From NCBI GenBank assembly GCA_027924645.1, contig BSBN01000037.1:434001-498000 (forward strand): DNA of 64,000 nt. The letters are read 5' to 3'. The stretch is from Cunninghamia lanceolata. Lineage: Eukaryota > Streptophyta > Pinopsida > Cupressales > Cupressaceae. The notes under the pieces were generated by a model that had not been told where the DNA came from, did no database searches, and saw only the letters and a list, made by a program, of their open reading frames with translations. Position numbers and translations under genes: made by a program. The first letter of the stretch is position 1, and every line of letters begins with the position of its first letter. This document shows positions 36,298-47,350 of this stretch, in pieces.

Positions 36298-37425
36298 GGG
36301 AAATCGATTCTTTGAATTTTTTCCTATGCTCTTCGTATTCCGTACGACGTACGGATTGTACGGCGCTGTACGGACGATCGTACCTGTTTGATCTTTGAAA
36401 ATCGCATGTCTATTTTTCCCTAAAAAACTGTGGGTTTCTATTGGCGTCGGTTTTCAAGTCTGGATTGACGTTCTTCATCTGTGTAATCATGGATTTCTGT
36501 GTCGCCTTTCTTCTTGGAAGTCGTGCCTTTTCTAAATTGTGATTTTATGCAAACCCTCTGGTCGCGCTTTTTTCCTTCAGTATCTACTTGCGATTTGCAG
36601 GGCTTTGTTCTATGTCTTCCCGTCGACGTTTGTTTTATCTCCATTTGCCTAAGACGCGATTTGGAGTTTGTTAAATCGACGTTTTTGATCCTTGCTTCAA
36701 GGTTCATCTTGTGTGTCGGATTTTGGTTTGTGGGTCCCGTTTTTTGTCTTATGAAGGGTTTCGACAGACTCTGCGAAAGTTTCAATCCTTTCTGGCTGTC
36801 GTCTGATTTCTCAAAACTTCTGGTCGCCTTTAGTCGTGATTCTGGCCCGCGATTTGTTCCTATGTCTGGTCACGGATCTTTGTTTTTGCCATTCTTGGTG
36901 ATTGATCGCGTTCTGAGGTGGTGTTTCGTTGTCTGTGATCGCCGTTGGACATTCCTTTGGTTGCCTTCAAGCACCCAGCGCCCTGTTCGTCGCCTTTCTT
37001 CTGTCTGAAGTAGCGGTTTGGTTGCCGTTAAACTTCTTTGGTCGCCATTTGATTTTTTGTGATCATTGTTTCCAATAAACCTTTGGCAGTTTCCTGTTTG
37101 GCGGGTTAAAGTTTTCTTCGGAGGTTCGTGTTTGGTGTTGGTAGTGATCATCTGCTCCGTATTCATCGTCTGACCAACGCTCAGTTTCGGCCTTCGGTCA
37201 CGTGAAGACCAAGGACCAGCGCTCAACACATTTGTTTTTTGGCAGGCGACCATTCTGAGTTTTCGGATTCCTCGGGATTTGTGCCTTAAAATCCATGCTC
37301 GGGTTTTTCTGTTTCGGGTTCTATGGCCTCCATCTGCCTTTGTATTTATGGTTAAGCGACCTGCAGATCTTGTCATTTTTAGGGGGCATCTTGGTTTAGT
37401 TGATAGATTGACCATTAAGGGGGGG

Positions 37426-37636
37426 TATTAAAATAAAATTAGATAGTTTATTAATGGTCATCTATTGTAACATACTTAGATTGTTTCTATTCCGTGTATA
37501 GATTAGTTATAATCTATTTTAGAAACATCTATACTCTATATATTTAGAAACATCTGTTTGTACTCTATTTAAGAGCGTTGCTCTTCTGTAAATATCATAT
37601 CATTGAGTAATATCATTGTGATTTTTAATATTTACA
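37426..37636 (+). repeat. 3' LTR of TRIM-like element
   Basis: 211 bp, same ends as the 5' LTR apart from TATTA versus TAATA at the start, and directly after a run of seven G residues. Confidence 0.9.
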
Positions 37637-37641
37637 CATCC

Positions 37642-38512
37642 CATATTTTATTCATATTCCATTCTAAGATCCCTTGCAAGGGTCTTAAATTTCATTTGAA
37701 TTGTATATGTTCTATACCGAGTTTCAGGAATATATAACTTATTTAATCTCATTCCAAGAGTTCCATTTGGCATTTCTGAAGCTGTCAGCAAATATTTTAA
37801 TTCCCTTGCCAAACCAAGATCTGGCAAAGTTCCCTCTAAGTTTTGTTCTTGTATGTCAAATTTCCCTATAAGGATCTAAACCCTTGGTTCTTGGTGTCAA
37901 ACCAAGAAAATACCAGTTGCCTCACAATCAAATGTTTTTTTGACTAGTAGTTTTCCAAAGAGAATAAATGATCTTAGAGCTTGCTGGCTTGATTGAGAAT
38001 TGACCAAGAAGGAGATCAACATGATTGAGATCTTTCTTACCAGGCTTGCTTTAAAGAGCCACAATGCATATGTTATATCTTACTAAAACTTTCCAAGGTT
38101 CAAAACCATTGAATGATCTCACGATCCATTTTACTGCCAAAGCAATACGTTACAATCAGAAATTTTTCAGACCCAGAGCTCCAATATTCTTAGTCTTGCT
38201 ACAAAAGTTCCCAAAAACAACACGCCTTACTTTCTTACCCCTGTCATCAGATTATACAAAATCCTTATCATTTTATACATTATCAAAATGAGAGTAACTA
38301 AAGAGCCAACAAAGAGGTATGGTAGATAGTGTAGAATTCAAGAACCTTTTGAGTTTTTGACAAACTTGAAATCTACCACCCAAAGACAACAAATTACCCT
38401 GCCATTTCATGACTTCTTGTTTTTATCAAAAATCCACCGTGACATCCTCTTTGAACAACGGGTGAAGGGCAAAGGAAGTACCCGAATATCTAACCAGCTT
38501 GTTTGGGTTTAT
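37642..38512 (-). pseudogene. LINE ORF2 middle part (connection after reverse transcriptase)
   Basis: Minus-strand reading gives INPNKLVRYSGTSFALHPLF, EVMKWQGNLLSLGGRFQVCQK, DDRGKKVRRVVFGNFCSK (an eroded KKxHxVxWxxLCxPK block), NIGALGLKNF and IALAVKWIVRSFN. These correspond to the W..xLLSLGGRxxLxxxVL and GGLGxRxLxxxNxALxxKW blocks that follow the reverse transcriptase in plant LINEs. The left boundary is the TRIM-like insertion and the right boundary is the Gypsy LTR at 38513. The protein continues at 49795. Confidence 0.85.
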
Positions 38513-39122
38513 TGATGCAAACTGCAAGCAGGTCAAATGAACAACCGGCTAACAGTTGCCCAAAGTGAAACTAAAAGCACTAAATAAGGAAGAACAATGA
38601 AGAACATGGAAAATGCAGTCTCTTATTATATGAAGAAGAATTACATGCCCTGTGGGCCACTCTAAAATACATAAAACCCAACTAATCTCTACTGCCCAAC
38701 AAGTAATCTTTAGCCTACTTGTAGAGACTCTTTGTATTATAATCTATCCCCTTTAGTAAGCCCAACTATGCCTAAGATCCTCTATTCAACAATGACTTAA
38801 GCAGGCACTTCAACTTCCTAACTTCAGCAACCTTTACAAAAGGATCAATCCAATTTTATGCTGACACAGTGACCTTTGATCTTCTACAGGTGCAGGAACT
38901 AAAGGGTCTCTTCCATGCCTCTTGTTTGTAATTGAAGCTCTAAGATCTCATGATGCTTCTGCTTCCTATGTGTGTTTGATGCACCTCTGAACTGTTTCTG
39001 GATGCCTCTAACAATTTGCATAGTCTGACATAACTGACAAGAAGTTGTTTGTTGTTATCCACATGTTGGCCCTAAATAGCTTTGTCACATAGCCACGTTC
39101 CAAGGTCAGGATTGAATCCTAC
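38513..39122 (-). repeat. Gypsy 3' LTR, left portion
   Basis: Aligns with 48834-49485 of the right LTR and stops at the solo-LTR insertion, where CCTAC (39118-39122) is the target site. Confidence 0.85.
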
Positions 39123-39908
39123 TGTAGAGTTGAAAATTGCATAATTTGCAATTTTCACTCTATGTTGTGCACTCATTTTAGCATCCATCCCCATAGTATG
39201 TTCTAGGTCTCATTAGCCTACTTCTTAGCCCTTTGACCCTCATCAAGATGCTAATTTTGACCCCCTGCTTGATTTTATCCATCCCTGACTTTGTTTGTAG
39301 CTTTTGTGCAATTGGACACTAGTGTGATCATGGTAGTGACCTTGGTCATTAATGCAATCGTGATAGTGTCTGTGTGCACAAACCATAGTTCCGAGACTCG
39401 GACTTGGCGCAGACTCGGCGAGGGTCACTCGGCTTGGGACTCGGCGCCCAGACTCGGCAAAGTGAAAAACCCAAGAAATTTAGAGATTTTTAAGGATTTA
39501 AAACTTGTTTCATTCACCCTTTATTAAATAAACCTTAAAGACACAATAACATCATCAAATAGAAGCTAATTGGATCACATACACAAGTATACATCGATCA
39601 CATAAGTATAAATGCAAATTGTAGCTGAGCTGTTGAAGGAAATAGCACACTTAGATATATAAATATAGTCAAAGACTCAAATGTATACAAAACTCATGGA
39701 ATATGAAATCCATGACATCAAAATGATTAAATGTTCCAAGCAAATATGAAGTATCAAAACAATAACTAGAAGTCTATGGCTCAGAGGAGCCTGCATCCTT
39801 CGCCTTCCTACGAAGGCATAAATGGTAGGTCTTCAATGATACAGCAGCCATAATCTCTGCCTGTGATTCCATGCCACCCTCACCAACATTAGATGTGCCT
39901 ATGTCTGC

Positions 39909-40199
39909 TCATGCTCTATCCTCCTCTGCCATGGCTATAGCCTCAGTGTCTCTATTTGCCTGATCAACCCAATCAAAGTCCTCATCACTAAAGATAGGAT
40001 TTGTAGCCTCAGTGATCCACTTAGATTGTGGATCGACTTCCTCTAGCGTGATTGGGGTGGAGTCATGGTCAAAAATCTGTTTGTGTCTAAGTTGAAGGTT
40101 GTAATAAACATACACTAGGTCATTCAACCTCTCCATAGACAATCTATTGCGCCTCTTGGAGTGTATGTGCAATAGTACCAAAAGTCGCCAATTGCTCGT
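39909..40199 (-). pseudogene. hAT transposase C-terminal dimerisation end
   Basis: In a different frame from the N-terminal part it reads NWRLLVLLHIHSKRRNRLSMERLNDLVYVYYNLQLR, matching the NWSxFxxIHxKxRNRL and LVYVxYNLxL end of the hAT dimerisation domain. It continues ITLEEVDPQSKWITE and an acidic tail to a stop at 39909. It follows the BED part with no catalytic domain between, so an internal deletion joined the two ends. Confidence 0.85.
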
Positions 40200-40723
40200 C
40201 TAGCTGCGTCATGTGCCTCCTCCTTCCAACCCGTGCTCTCAAGCGACGGTTGGGAACTAGGAGTAGTGCGTGGCACAAAAAATGAATCCAACCTAGATTT
40301 ACGAATTCTAGGACCAATGCTAATACTACCACTAGCGGCAGCACTAGCACTAGCACTAGCACCAATAGTAGCAGGAGCACTAGCACAAGCACTAGCACTA
40401 GGACGAAATGGAGGCTTGGAAGAAGCCTCTCCAACACCACCAATGCACGCTAACTCCTCCCTTTGCCTCTTTTTCACTTCGTTTTTCATTTCAAATGTTT
40501 CTAATTGTACTTGCACCTCACGAACAACCTCAATAGGTGCTTCTTTGCATCCCAAAGCATCATGGATGGGTATGCGTGCAAGATGGTATTTCAATCTATT
40601 AATGCCTCCATGAAAAATTGTTTTGCAATAGAAACATTTTGTCTGTCCTTTTTTTTGCCCTAGAAAATTTTCAGCGTGTTTCCAATCTGGGTCCTTTCGA
40701 AATGGGTTTGAAGAGTTAGACAT
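40200..40723 (-). pseudogene. hAT transposase N-terminus with BED zinc finger
   Basis: The start is the ATG at 40723 (MSNSSNPFRKDPDWKHAENF), chosen because BED-hAT proteins begin shortly before the DPxWKH block. An upstream in-frame ATG at 40780 exists but adds an atypical hydrophobic lead. Residues about 10-60 form a BED finger: W, CFYC, GGINRLKYHLA and GCKEAPIEVV. After it come a basic segment (KKRQREELA), an Ala/Ser-rich tract from a repeated GCTAGTGC-like simple sequence, and RKSRLDSFFVPRT, the usual lead into the catalytic part. The sequence then breaks at EEAHDAARRA, and the DDE catalytic core is gone. Confidence 0.85.
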
Positions 40724-42586
40724 TGTGGAAAATACAATTTGAACTTGAATCAAGGTTGCTGCAATAACACATAAATACAAAAAAAATGAACATTTGTTAA
40801 TTCATTTATAATTATTAAACTAATGCAAAAAATGTAGGGTTTGTTTCAAAAATATGTAGCATTTGTTGATTGTTCCAAAACAAAAGGTAGGGTTTTTTAA
40901 TTTGTTGAATGTTCAAACTTCAAACAAAATAAGTAGGGTTTGTAACTTTGTTCCAATTTTTTTTTGAAATTTTACAAAACAATGCAATTTTTGCTAAAAA
41001 ACACAAAAAAAACCAAACAAAATCAAGCTTACCTCTCTACTGAAACTTGAAATGAAATGCAAACTCCTTCCAATCGTTGGTAGAGAGCTCTCAATGCACC
41101 AACTCTAAGTATGAAGTTGCTCCAATGCGATTTAATGATGGATTTTTCGTTCTACCTCCTTGCTATTTGCTCTACAATGCACTCTTATTTTTGCTCACAA
41201 CTCTCTTTTCTCCTCCTATTTTGCCAACAAAATGAAATGAAGTTACTTTTAGTGTAATAGAGGCAATATAAGTAAAAAAAAAATCAACTTTTGACTTGAG
41301 CTTTTATGTTTTTTTTTTATAAATTTTTTCTCATGCCTGCGCCGGCCGAGTTTCATGCTCAGGAATCGCCGAGTTCTTGTGAGTTTTGAAGAATCGGCGA
41401 GTTTAGGCGAGTTTCTAACCGGGTCCGGGTCCGAGTCTCTAGGACTCGCCATGTCTTGCTCGGCCCGCGACTCGCTGAGTTCTGGCGAGTTTCGGAACTA
41501 TGGCACAAACCCTATCTTCCAATGTTCAAAATCTGTATCTTGTGGCTTTTATGCATTTTTCAAACAGCTCATAAAAAAAAGCATTTTTAATTCATTCAAA
41601 AGAGATTTTTCTTAATGCTCTAAGCTTAGGCTTTTTCTATTATTCCAATGAACATCTTTTGAAGAGTTTCTTCTATTGTTTTTTGGCTATCAATCCACAA
41701 TTTCTTTCTTTTAGAGCTTCTTGTAAATCTTTACTGCTACCCTGATTACTCCTCCATAACCAATATATGCAAATCCTTATCCTTTTCATCCCCTTTGGCA
41801 TTCTTGGTGATCCACTTCCCTGAATCTTACATACACAAAAGCAAAAACACACACTTGTAGAAGCCTCTATAGGATTTTAAATTTTTGAAGTATTTCCATT
41901 TATTTGCAACTTTGCACCTAGGCTTGCACACATTCCAAGCGTTCATCTGCTGCTATGCGGAGGTTGAAACATGCCATTTAGGAATTTAGTCGTTTTGTCC
42001 TCCATATGTTGTTGTAGGAACATTGGATCTAAAGTTTGCATTTACCACAGTGACTAGCAGATTAAGACGATGAAGCTGTGAAAATTTGAGACTCCATAAC
42101 TCAAAGGTCACCACAACATAATACATGTTGCCGTAGAAGGATGGCTGGGATTGTGATTTCCTATTTTTGAGTATAGAGGATTGATTTCCTATTCTAAACA
42201 CTTTCTCCATTTTGTATTGCGTCAGTATCGCATTGTATAGGTGGCCATTGCACTAGATAGTTCTCTATTGTTTGTCGCCTACACATAGTCTAGAACTTGT
42301 TTTGGAATATCGACACATCACTTTTCTAGTCTTTGGCCACTTCTACCAGCCTTCTTCAACTCCAACCATTGATTAAGGACACACTTTCTCACCTTTTTTC
42401 ATTACAAAATCTTAGTTTTGTTCAATTTCAAATTCCTAGCTCTTGTATTGTTAGATCAACAATCTATATCCTTTAACTTTATGCTATATGCTTCATATTT
42501 TCCTAAAGAAAGTAAATGAGATTGCTAGTTTAGCAATACAAGGTTAATAAACTTAGAAAACAATTTAAAATTTATTTTACACCTTC

Positions 42587-42895
42587 ATGGCATCACCAAG
42601 CTTAGGTGAGAACATGCCACACCCAAGTGACATACTCTACTCTGTGTTGTTTTGTGGGGATTCATACTTTGTTTCCAAAAGGCAAGAGCCTGCTTCAACT
42701 TGTGTGCTTGTGTGACACCATCTCTCAACCACTGGTTTTGGCATTATTGTAGTAGATTCTATAGGCTCCCAAACCCACACAAAAAACTGTAAACCAAAAT
42801 ACTCAATGAGTCAACACACTTCATAATCACAAAAAGAACGAGAACTCTTTTTGGGTGATGCGAGATTGCTCGACCCCTAGGATGCTCTTGCATCA
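42587..42895 (-). repeat. Gypsy 3' LTR, right portion
   Basis: Aligns with about 49493-49794 of the right LTR and ends GATGCTCTTGCATCA. The next bases (GACACCCCAATTG) are a polypurine tract on the minus strand. Confidence 0.85.
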
Positions 42896-43134
42896 GACAC
42901 CCCAATTGAAAAGTTTGTGAGCTTGGTGCTCACAAATTGGCTTTTTTGAAAGATTGATCCCACCACCCAAGTTGGCTTATTTCAGCTTTAGTGATCCATG
43001 GATCCTCTTTTGGCCCCTTACTCTTCTAGTGAATGAGATACTCCATGTATTTACTTTGTCAAATTTTCTTGTCAATGCACTCATCAATAACCTGCACTAT
43101 TGGGATCTTGTTTCTTTTCAAGTACATGTTTCTT

Positions 43135-44419
43135 CTAGTCGATGCTATCCTGCGACGATATTTCCTCTTCTATGGTATCATTTTGCCTAGGAAAATGATA
43201 GAGATCAGACACATTGAATATTAATGAGATATTAAATCCTTTTGACAACTCAATTTCATACACATGTTTAGAGAATTTGCGCAAAACCTTGCACATGCGG
43301 ATCTTCTTGGGATTCAATCTGTATATTCCTCTGGGGAACCTCTCTTTCCTCTAGTATGCCATGACTAACTCCTCTTTGAGTTAGTTTCCTCCTTCTTGTG
43401 CACATCCACAAGCGCATTGTAATTGGTGCTACTCTCCTTAAATTGTTTCTTGACTTGTGCATGAACCTTCTTCATGTGTTGCACAAAGATGTCTTCCTTT
43501 ATGTTGATGTGCCTTCCTTCATCCACCTTCAACAAGTTTGCAACACCTTTTGGCGATGTCCCATACATAATCTGGAATGGTGTCTTTCCATTTGACTTGT
43601 TCATTGAGTTGTACGCAAACTCAGCTTGCACCAACATGGAGTCGCATTGTGTAGGCTTATCTCCCACCAAACATCTCAGTAAGTTGCCAACGCTTCAATT
43701 GACAACCTCTGTTTGACCACCTGTCTGCGAATGGTATGCGAAACTATAATTGAGTCTTGTACCCAACTTCTTCCAAAGTGTCTACCAGAATTGACTTAGG
43801 AACTTGGTGTATTTGTTGGAAGTAATGCTCTGCGGCAAGCCATGCAAACATGTGACCTCATTGAAAAATAAATTTGCCAATTTTGATGTATCATTTGTTT
43901 GCTTGTAAAGATTGAAATGCAACATCTTTGAGAATCTATCAACAACTACAAATATTGAGTCATTACCTTTATGTGATTGCACTAATACAAGGATGAAGTC
44001 CATGGATAGTTCCAAGACCTATTTGGCACTAACAATGGCTTGTACAACCTTTTGTTTTGCACCATGCCATTTGCTACTTGACACGTTCTGCATCTCTCAA
44101 CAAATTTACACACATTTTTGCACAAATTAGGCCATTGATAGCTCTCCTCCAACATGGTCTGTGTCTCATCACTTCCAAAGTGGCCTCTCAACCTGCCATT
44201 GTGTAATTCTTTGATGAGGTTTTCCCTCATTGAACTCTACGAGCTACACAATTGTTGTTTTTGGAACATGTACTCTTGCACAAAGTAGACTGCAAATGGG
44301 TCTCTATCTCCAATCCATGGCTCTATGCATTCCTTCCATGCTACATGAAATCTGGGTTTGCCACATACAAATCCATCATTCCCTCCATGCCCATTGATTC
44401 AATAGTCATTGTGGACAAC
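43135..44419 (-). pseudogene. Gypsy integrase remnant
   Basis: From right to left: TIESMGMEGMMDLY, then MRENLIKELHNGRLRGHFGSDETQTMLEE with a zinc-binding H..H and CRTCQ (HHCC finger). The core follows with MDFILVLVQSHKGNDSIFVVVDRFSKMLHF, NEVTCLHGLPQSITSN and the AEFAYNSMNKSNGKTPFQIMYG block. The C-terminal region has YEIELSKGFNISLIFNVSDL, the usual end of this integrase class. Frames shift several times. Its start is cut by the solo LTR at 44425. Confidence 0.88.
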
Positions 44420-45490
44420 AAAGCTGTGATGTCCTGATATTAAGGCATTGTTTAAATTAAAGATTTAAACATCATGATAAAAGACGGTGAAGTTGCCTCC
44501 TTAACGGGGATGTTTGGAATGATATGAATAATTGCAATAATATTAAATAATATTATATAGATATAAATATTTGAATATTACAATCATAAATATATTAATA
44601 TATATATATTTAATTAATGGAATATATTATTATATAAAATAGATATGAATAACAAATATAAATAATATATTAATATATTAATACAATATAATAAGCTAAG
44701 TTAGAAATAAATATAAGCGACCCATTTATAGGCAGCAATCAGCGCTTCATATAAGTGCTCTTCATTAGCAGCGATTGTTATTAATCATTGTTTATGATTA
44801 GGTATGTGATCTTCCAATGAAGAGCTACGTCACCTTTCATAGAACAGCTTTTATGATATTTAAAGGGAAACTCATTCCCCTTTCAAAGGGGCATCGATCA
44901 AGGAAATATTCTTTGGAATAATATTAAGTATAACAGTCTCATCATATCAGCAGACCTGGGATCTGCAAAAGAATATATCTATATAAGTCAATTCGATTAT
45001 TGAAGCATCAAAAGGATATCATTTAGCAGGTCAGAATATGCCTATTAAATAATTTATTGATACTACTGTGATTTACATGAATAGAACTCACCCATCATAG
45101 GGGGATGACAAGTAGATAATGGAAGGCAACCCTACCATACCCCCCTACGGGCCTGTTTGGAGGAAAGTCTGATCAGCACCCCTGCCATACCTCCCTAGAG
45201 GGACCTTATGGAGGCCTTGTTGACAGCTTGCATCTTGCCAAATCCCTCGTTAGGGCCTGTATGAAGAGGAACTGAATAGCAGCCTGCCATGCCCCCATGG
45301 CCCCCCGTAAGGGCCTGCATGGAGGTATTATTTACCAATCAATGTCTTGCCATCCCCACTATGATTGAGTTGAGTGAGTGAACAAATGGATTTAATTACA
45401 TGATAATTCTGAAACCCTAACCCTAAACTTGTGGTATTTGAAATTTTAGGGTAAAATTAGTATTGTTCCAATAGGGGACATTACAAAAAC
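44420..45490. mobile_element. Solo LTR (1061 bp) inserted between RNase H and integrase
   Basis: The unit starts TGTGATGTCC (44425) and ends GGACATTACA (45485), near-perfect inverted ends. It is flanked by AAAGC (44420-44424) and AAAAC (45486-45490), a 4-of-5 target duplication. Removing it and one flank rejoins the minus-strand Gypsy protein in frame: VADALSKRHV to LLSTMTIES. It has no coding potential and contains a very AT-rich section (44520-44700) and several CCTGCCATAC-like repeats (45120-45310). Confidence 0.82.
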
Positions 45491-46835
45491 ATGCCTCTTG
45501 CTCAAGGCATCTGCAACATGATTTGATTTGCTAGATTTATGTTTTAACACGAAGAAATTGCCCTGCAAGAAATATATCTATCGCATGTGTCTTTGGTTCA
45601 ACTTTGCTTGGCTATTGATGTATTGCAATGCGTGATGGCTATGTGTAGTACAAACTTCTTGGGCAACAAGTAATGCCTCCACTTTTCAAAGCTTGAATAA
45701 TGGAGAACTCTTGGTCATACACTGAGTACTTCCTAGCATCATTCAATTTCTCGCTAAAGAATGCAATCAATCTTCTCTCTTGGCACCAATTGCGGTTTTG
45801 TTGGTGACTTTGAAAAACCTCATTGAAACTAGGGAGTGCCAACTCAGGGTCGTTTGTCACTTTTCTTCAAGAGTTTGAAACTCTTGGCTGCAGCAATAGT
45901 TTAGTCAAACCCAATCTTCTGCATATAGAGTTAGTGGCACACACACACCAATGAAGTTTTTGATGAATTTCTTATAGAAGCTCACCAACCCATAGAAACT
46001 TTTTACTTATATGACACTCTGTAGTATTGACCATTCGACTATTTCTCTCACTTTCTTTAGGTCCATTCTCAACTTGTCTTGAGATATCGCACATCCCTAG
46101 TATACAAGTTCCTGTGAATGAAATTGCATTTCTTTAGATTAATATGCAACTTCTCCCTCCTCAATTGTGTGAAAACTTGCTGCAAGTGTGCAAGATGCTC
46201 CTTGTCTTGTTGAACACCAAAATGTCATCCATATATACAACCACAAACTTGCCAAGAAATGGCTTTAGGACCTTGTTCATAAACCTTATGAATGGGCTTG
46301 GGGCATTTGTCAGCTCGAATGGTATCACTATTCACTCATATAACCCATCCTTTGTCTTGAATGCAATCTTCCACTCATCTCCTTCACTAATCTTGATTTG
46401 ATGATAATAGCTCTTGAGGTCAATCTTCAAGAAGTATTTTGCTCCTCTTAGACAATCTAATAGGTCATCCATTTGCGGTAATGGAAACTAGAACTTAATG
46501 GTGATCTTGTTGATTGCTTTGGAGTTTGCACACATTCTCCATTCACCTCCCTTCTTTGGTGCAAGTACTATAGGTGTTGCACAAGGGCTCATACTCTCTT
46601 TGAATAGGCGTCTTTTGAACAATCTCCTACTTGCCTATTGAGTTTTGCACTCATGTCTAGACTCATTCTGTGCGGTGCCTTATTTGTCAAATTGGACCTT
46701 GGGATCACATAAATGCAATGTGAGATACTCTGTATTGGCGGCAATCCCTTTGGTATTTCATTGTTGATGATGTTTGCATACTCTGACTCCTTTGAGTTGT
46801 GTCGCACCTCCTCTTGCGCAGGCGCGAGAACTTCT
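45491..46835 (-). pseudogene. Gypsy reverse transcriptase and RNase H remnant
   Basis: The reverse transcriptase reads [74 protein letters not shown] and the catalytic [14 protein letters not shown]. RNase H includes LIAFFSEKLNDARKYSVYDQE and, at the end, KSSKSNHVADALSKRH. Many stops and frame breaks make it a pseudogene, although the YMDD catalytic motif remains. Confidence 0.88.
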
Positions 46836-46837
46836 GC

Positions 46838-47350
46838 TTAGCGCTCCTTTGCCTTCATCTTTTTGAGAAACTCCTTGCTGCTCAACAACATTTCTTGGCT
46901 TGTTGCGCTTTCTTCTTCTTGCATTAGCAACAACTCAAACTTCTTACCATCCTTAATGATGGTGCAGTTGCTCTTCTGCCCATTATGGATCACGATTCTA
47001 TCATAGTGACATGGCCTTTTCAACAACACATGGCATGCGTCCATTCGGATCACATTGCACCGTACCTCATCTACATAACCTCCAATGTGGAATGCAACCT
47101 TGCATTCTTTTGTCACCACAAGTTGTTGTCCCATATGCAACCAAGAGACTTTGTATGGTGTGGGGTGTGAGACAACGTTTAACCTCAATTTTTGAAGCAT
47201 CTTCATTGATACCAAGTTGTCTTTGTTGCGTCCAGTTATTAACTTGTAACATTTACTATTTGAGTTGCACTTGGTGTGGAAGATGCTCTTCCTCAACCAT
47301 GGTTCATTTTCTTCATTGGTTGGCTTGAACAATACTTTGTACATCATCAA
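46838..47350 (-). pseudogene. Gypsy aspartic protease remnant
   Basis: A 170-codon open frame contains KDNLVSMKMLQKLRL, HPTPYKVSWLHMGQQLVV, FHIGGYVDEVRCNVIRMDACHVLLKRPCHYDR and an E/K-rich linker toward the reverse transcriptase. This is the retropepsin region of Gypsy elements. The active-site triplet that should precede NLVS (D-S/G-G) reads ITGRNK here, so the catalytic Asp is lost. Confidence 0.82.

Larger units (their letters stand above)
36070..37641 (+). mobile_element. TRIM-like small LTR retrotransposon, complete with TSD
   Basis: Two 211-bp LTRs (36075-36285 and 37426-37636) differ at about 6 positions and are flanked by CATCC at 36070-36074 and 37637-37641. A perfect initiator-tRNA-Met type primer-binding site, TGGTATCAGAGC (36286-36297), adjoins the first LTR, and a polypurine tract TTAAGGGGGG (about 37416-37425) adjoins the second. 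The 1140-bp interior encodes no gag or pol motif. A 169-codon open frame at 36499-37008 looks like chance in a GC-richer region. The size and absence of coding fit a terminal-repeat retrotransposon in miniature. The LTR resembles that of the Copia element at 54023-59437 (TTAATGGTCA, CTATTTAAGAGC, TTGCTCT, ATATCAT), so that family may have supplied its enzymes. Confidence 0.92.
39376..41510. mobile_element. hAT DNA transposon, deletion derivative, with 8-bp TSD
   Basis: The 8 bases GCACAAAC are duplicated at 39376-39383 and 41503-41510. Inside them the ends are CATAGTTCCGAGACTCG at 39384 and, in complement, CATAGTTCCGAAACTCG ending at 41502. An 8-bp duplication with short inverted ends is diagnostic of hAT elements. 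Subterminal ACTCGGC/GCGAGT motifs are repeated many times at both ends and are likely transposase-binding sites. The 2119-bp element encodes on the minus strand only the N-terminal BED finger and the C-terminal dimerisation end of the transposase. Confidence 0.95.
39118..42586. mobile_element. Solo LTR (about 1.33 kb) interrupted by a hAT transposon
   Basis: The Gypsy LTR alignment breaks after CCTAC at 39122 and resumes with ATGGCATCACC at 42587, preceded by CCTTC (42582-42586), a one-mismatch duplication of CCTAC. The inserted unit starts TGTAGAG (39123) and ends TTTTACA (42581), so it has LTR-type TG...CA ends. After removing the hAT copy it is about 1.33 kb without pol, which fits a solo LTR. 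The absence of a second copy makes the class an inference. Confidence 0.65.

Noticed and set aside
36499..37008. 169-codon frame inside the TRIM-like element
   Set aside because: No motif, hydrophobic and Cys/Phe-rich composition from T-rich DNA, and a competing 181-codon frame on the other strand. TRIM interiors are normally non-coding.
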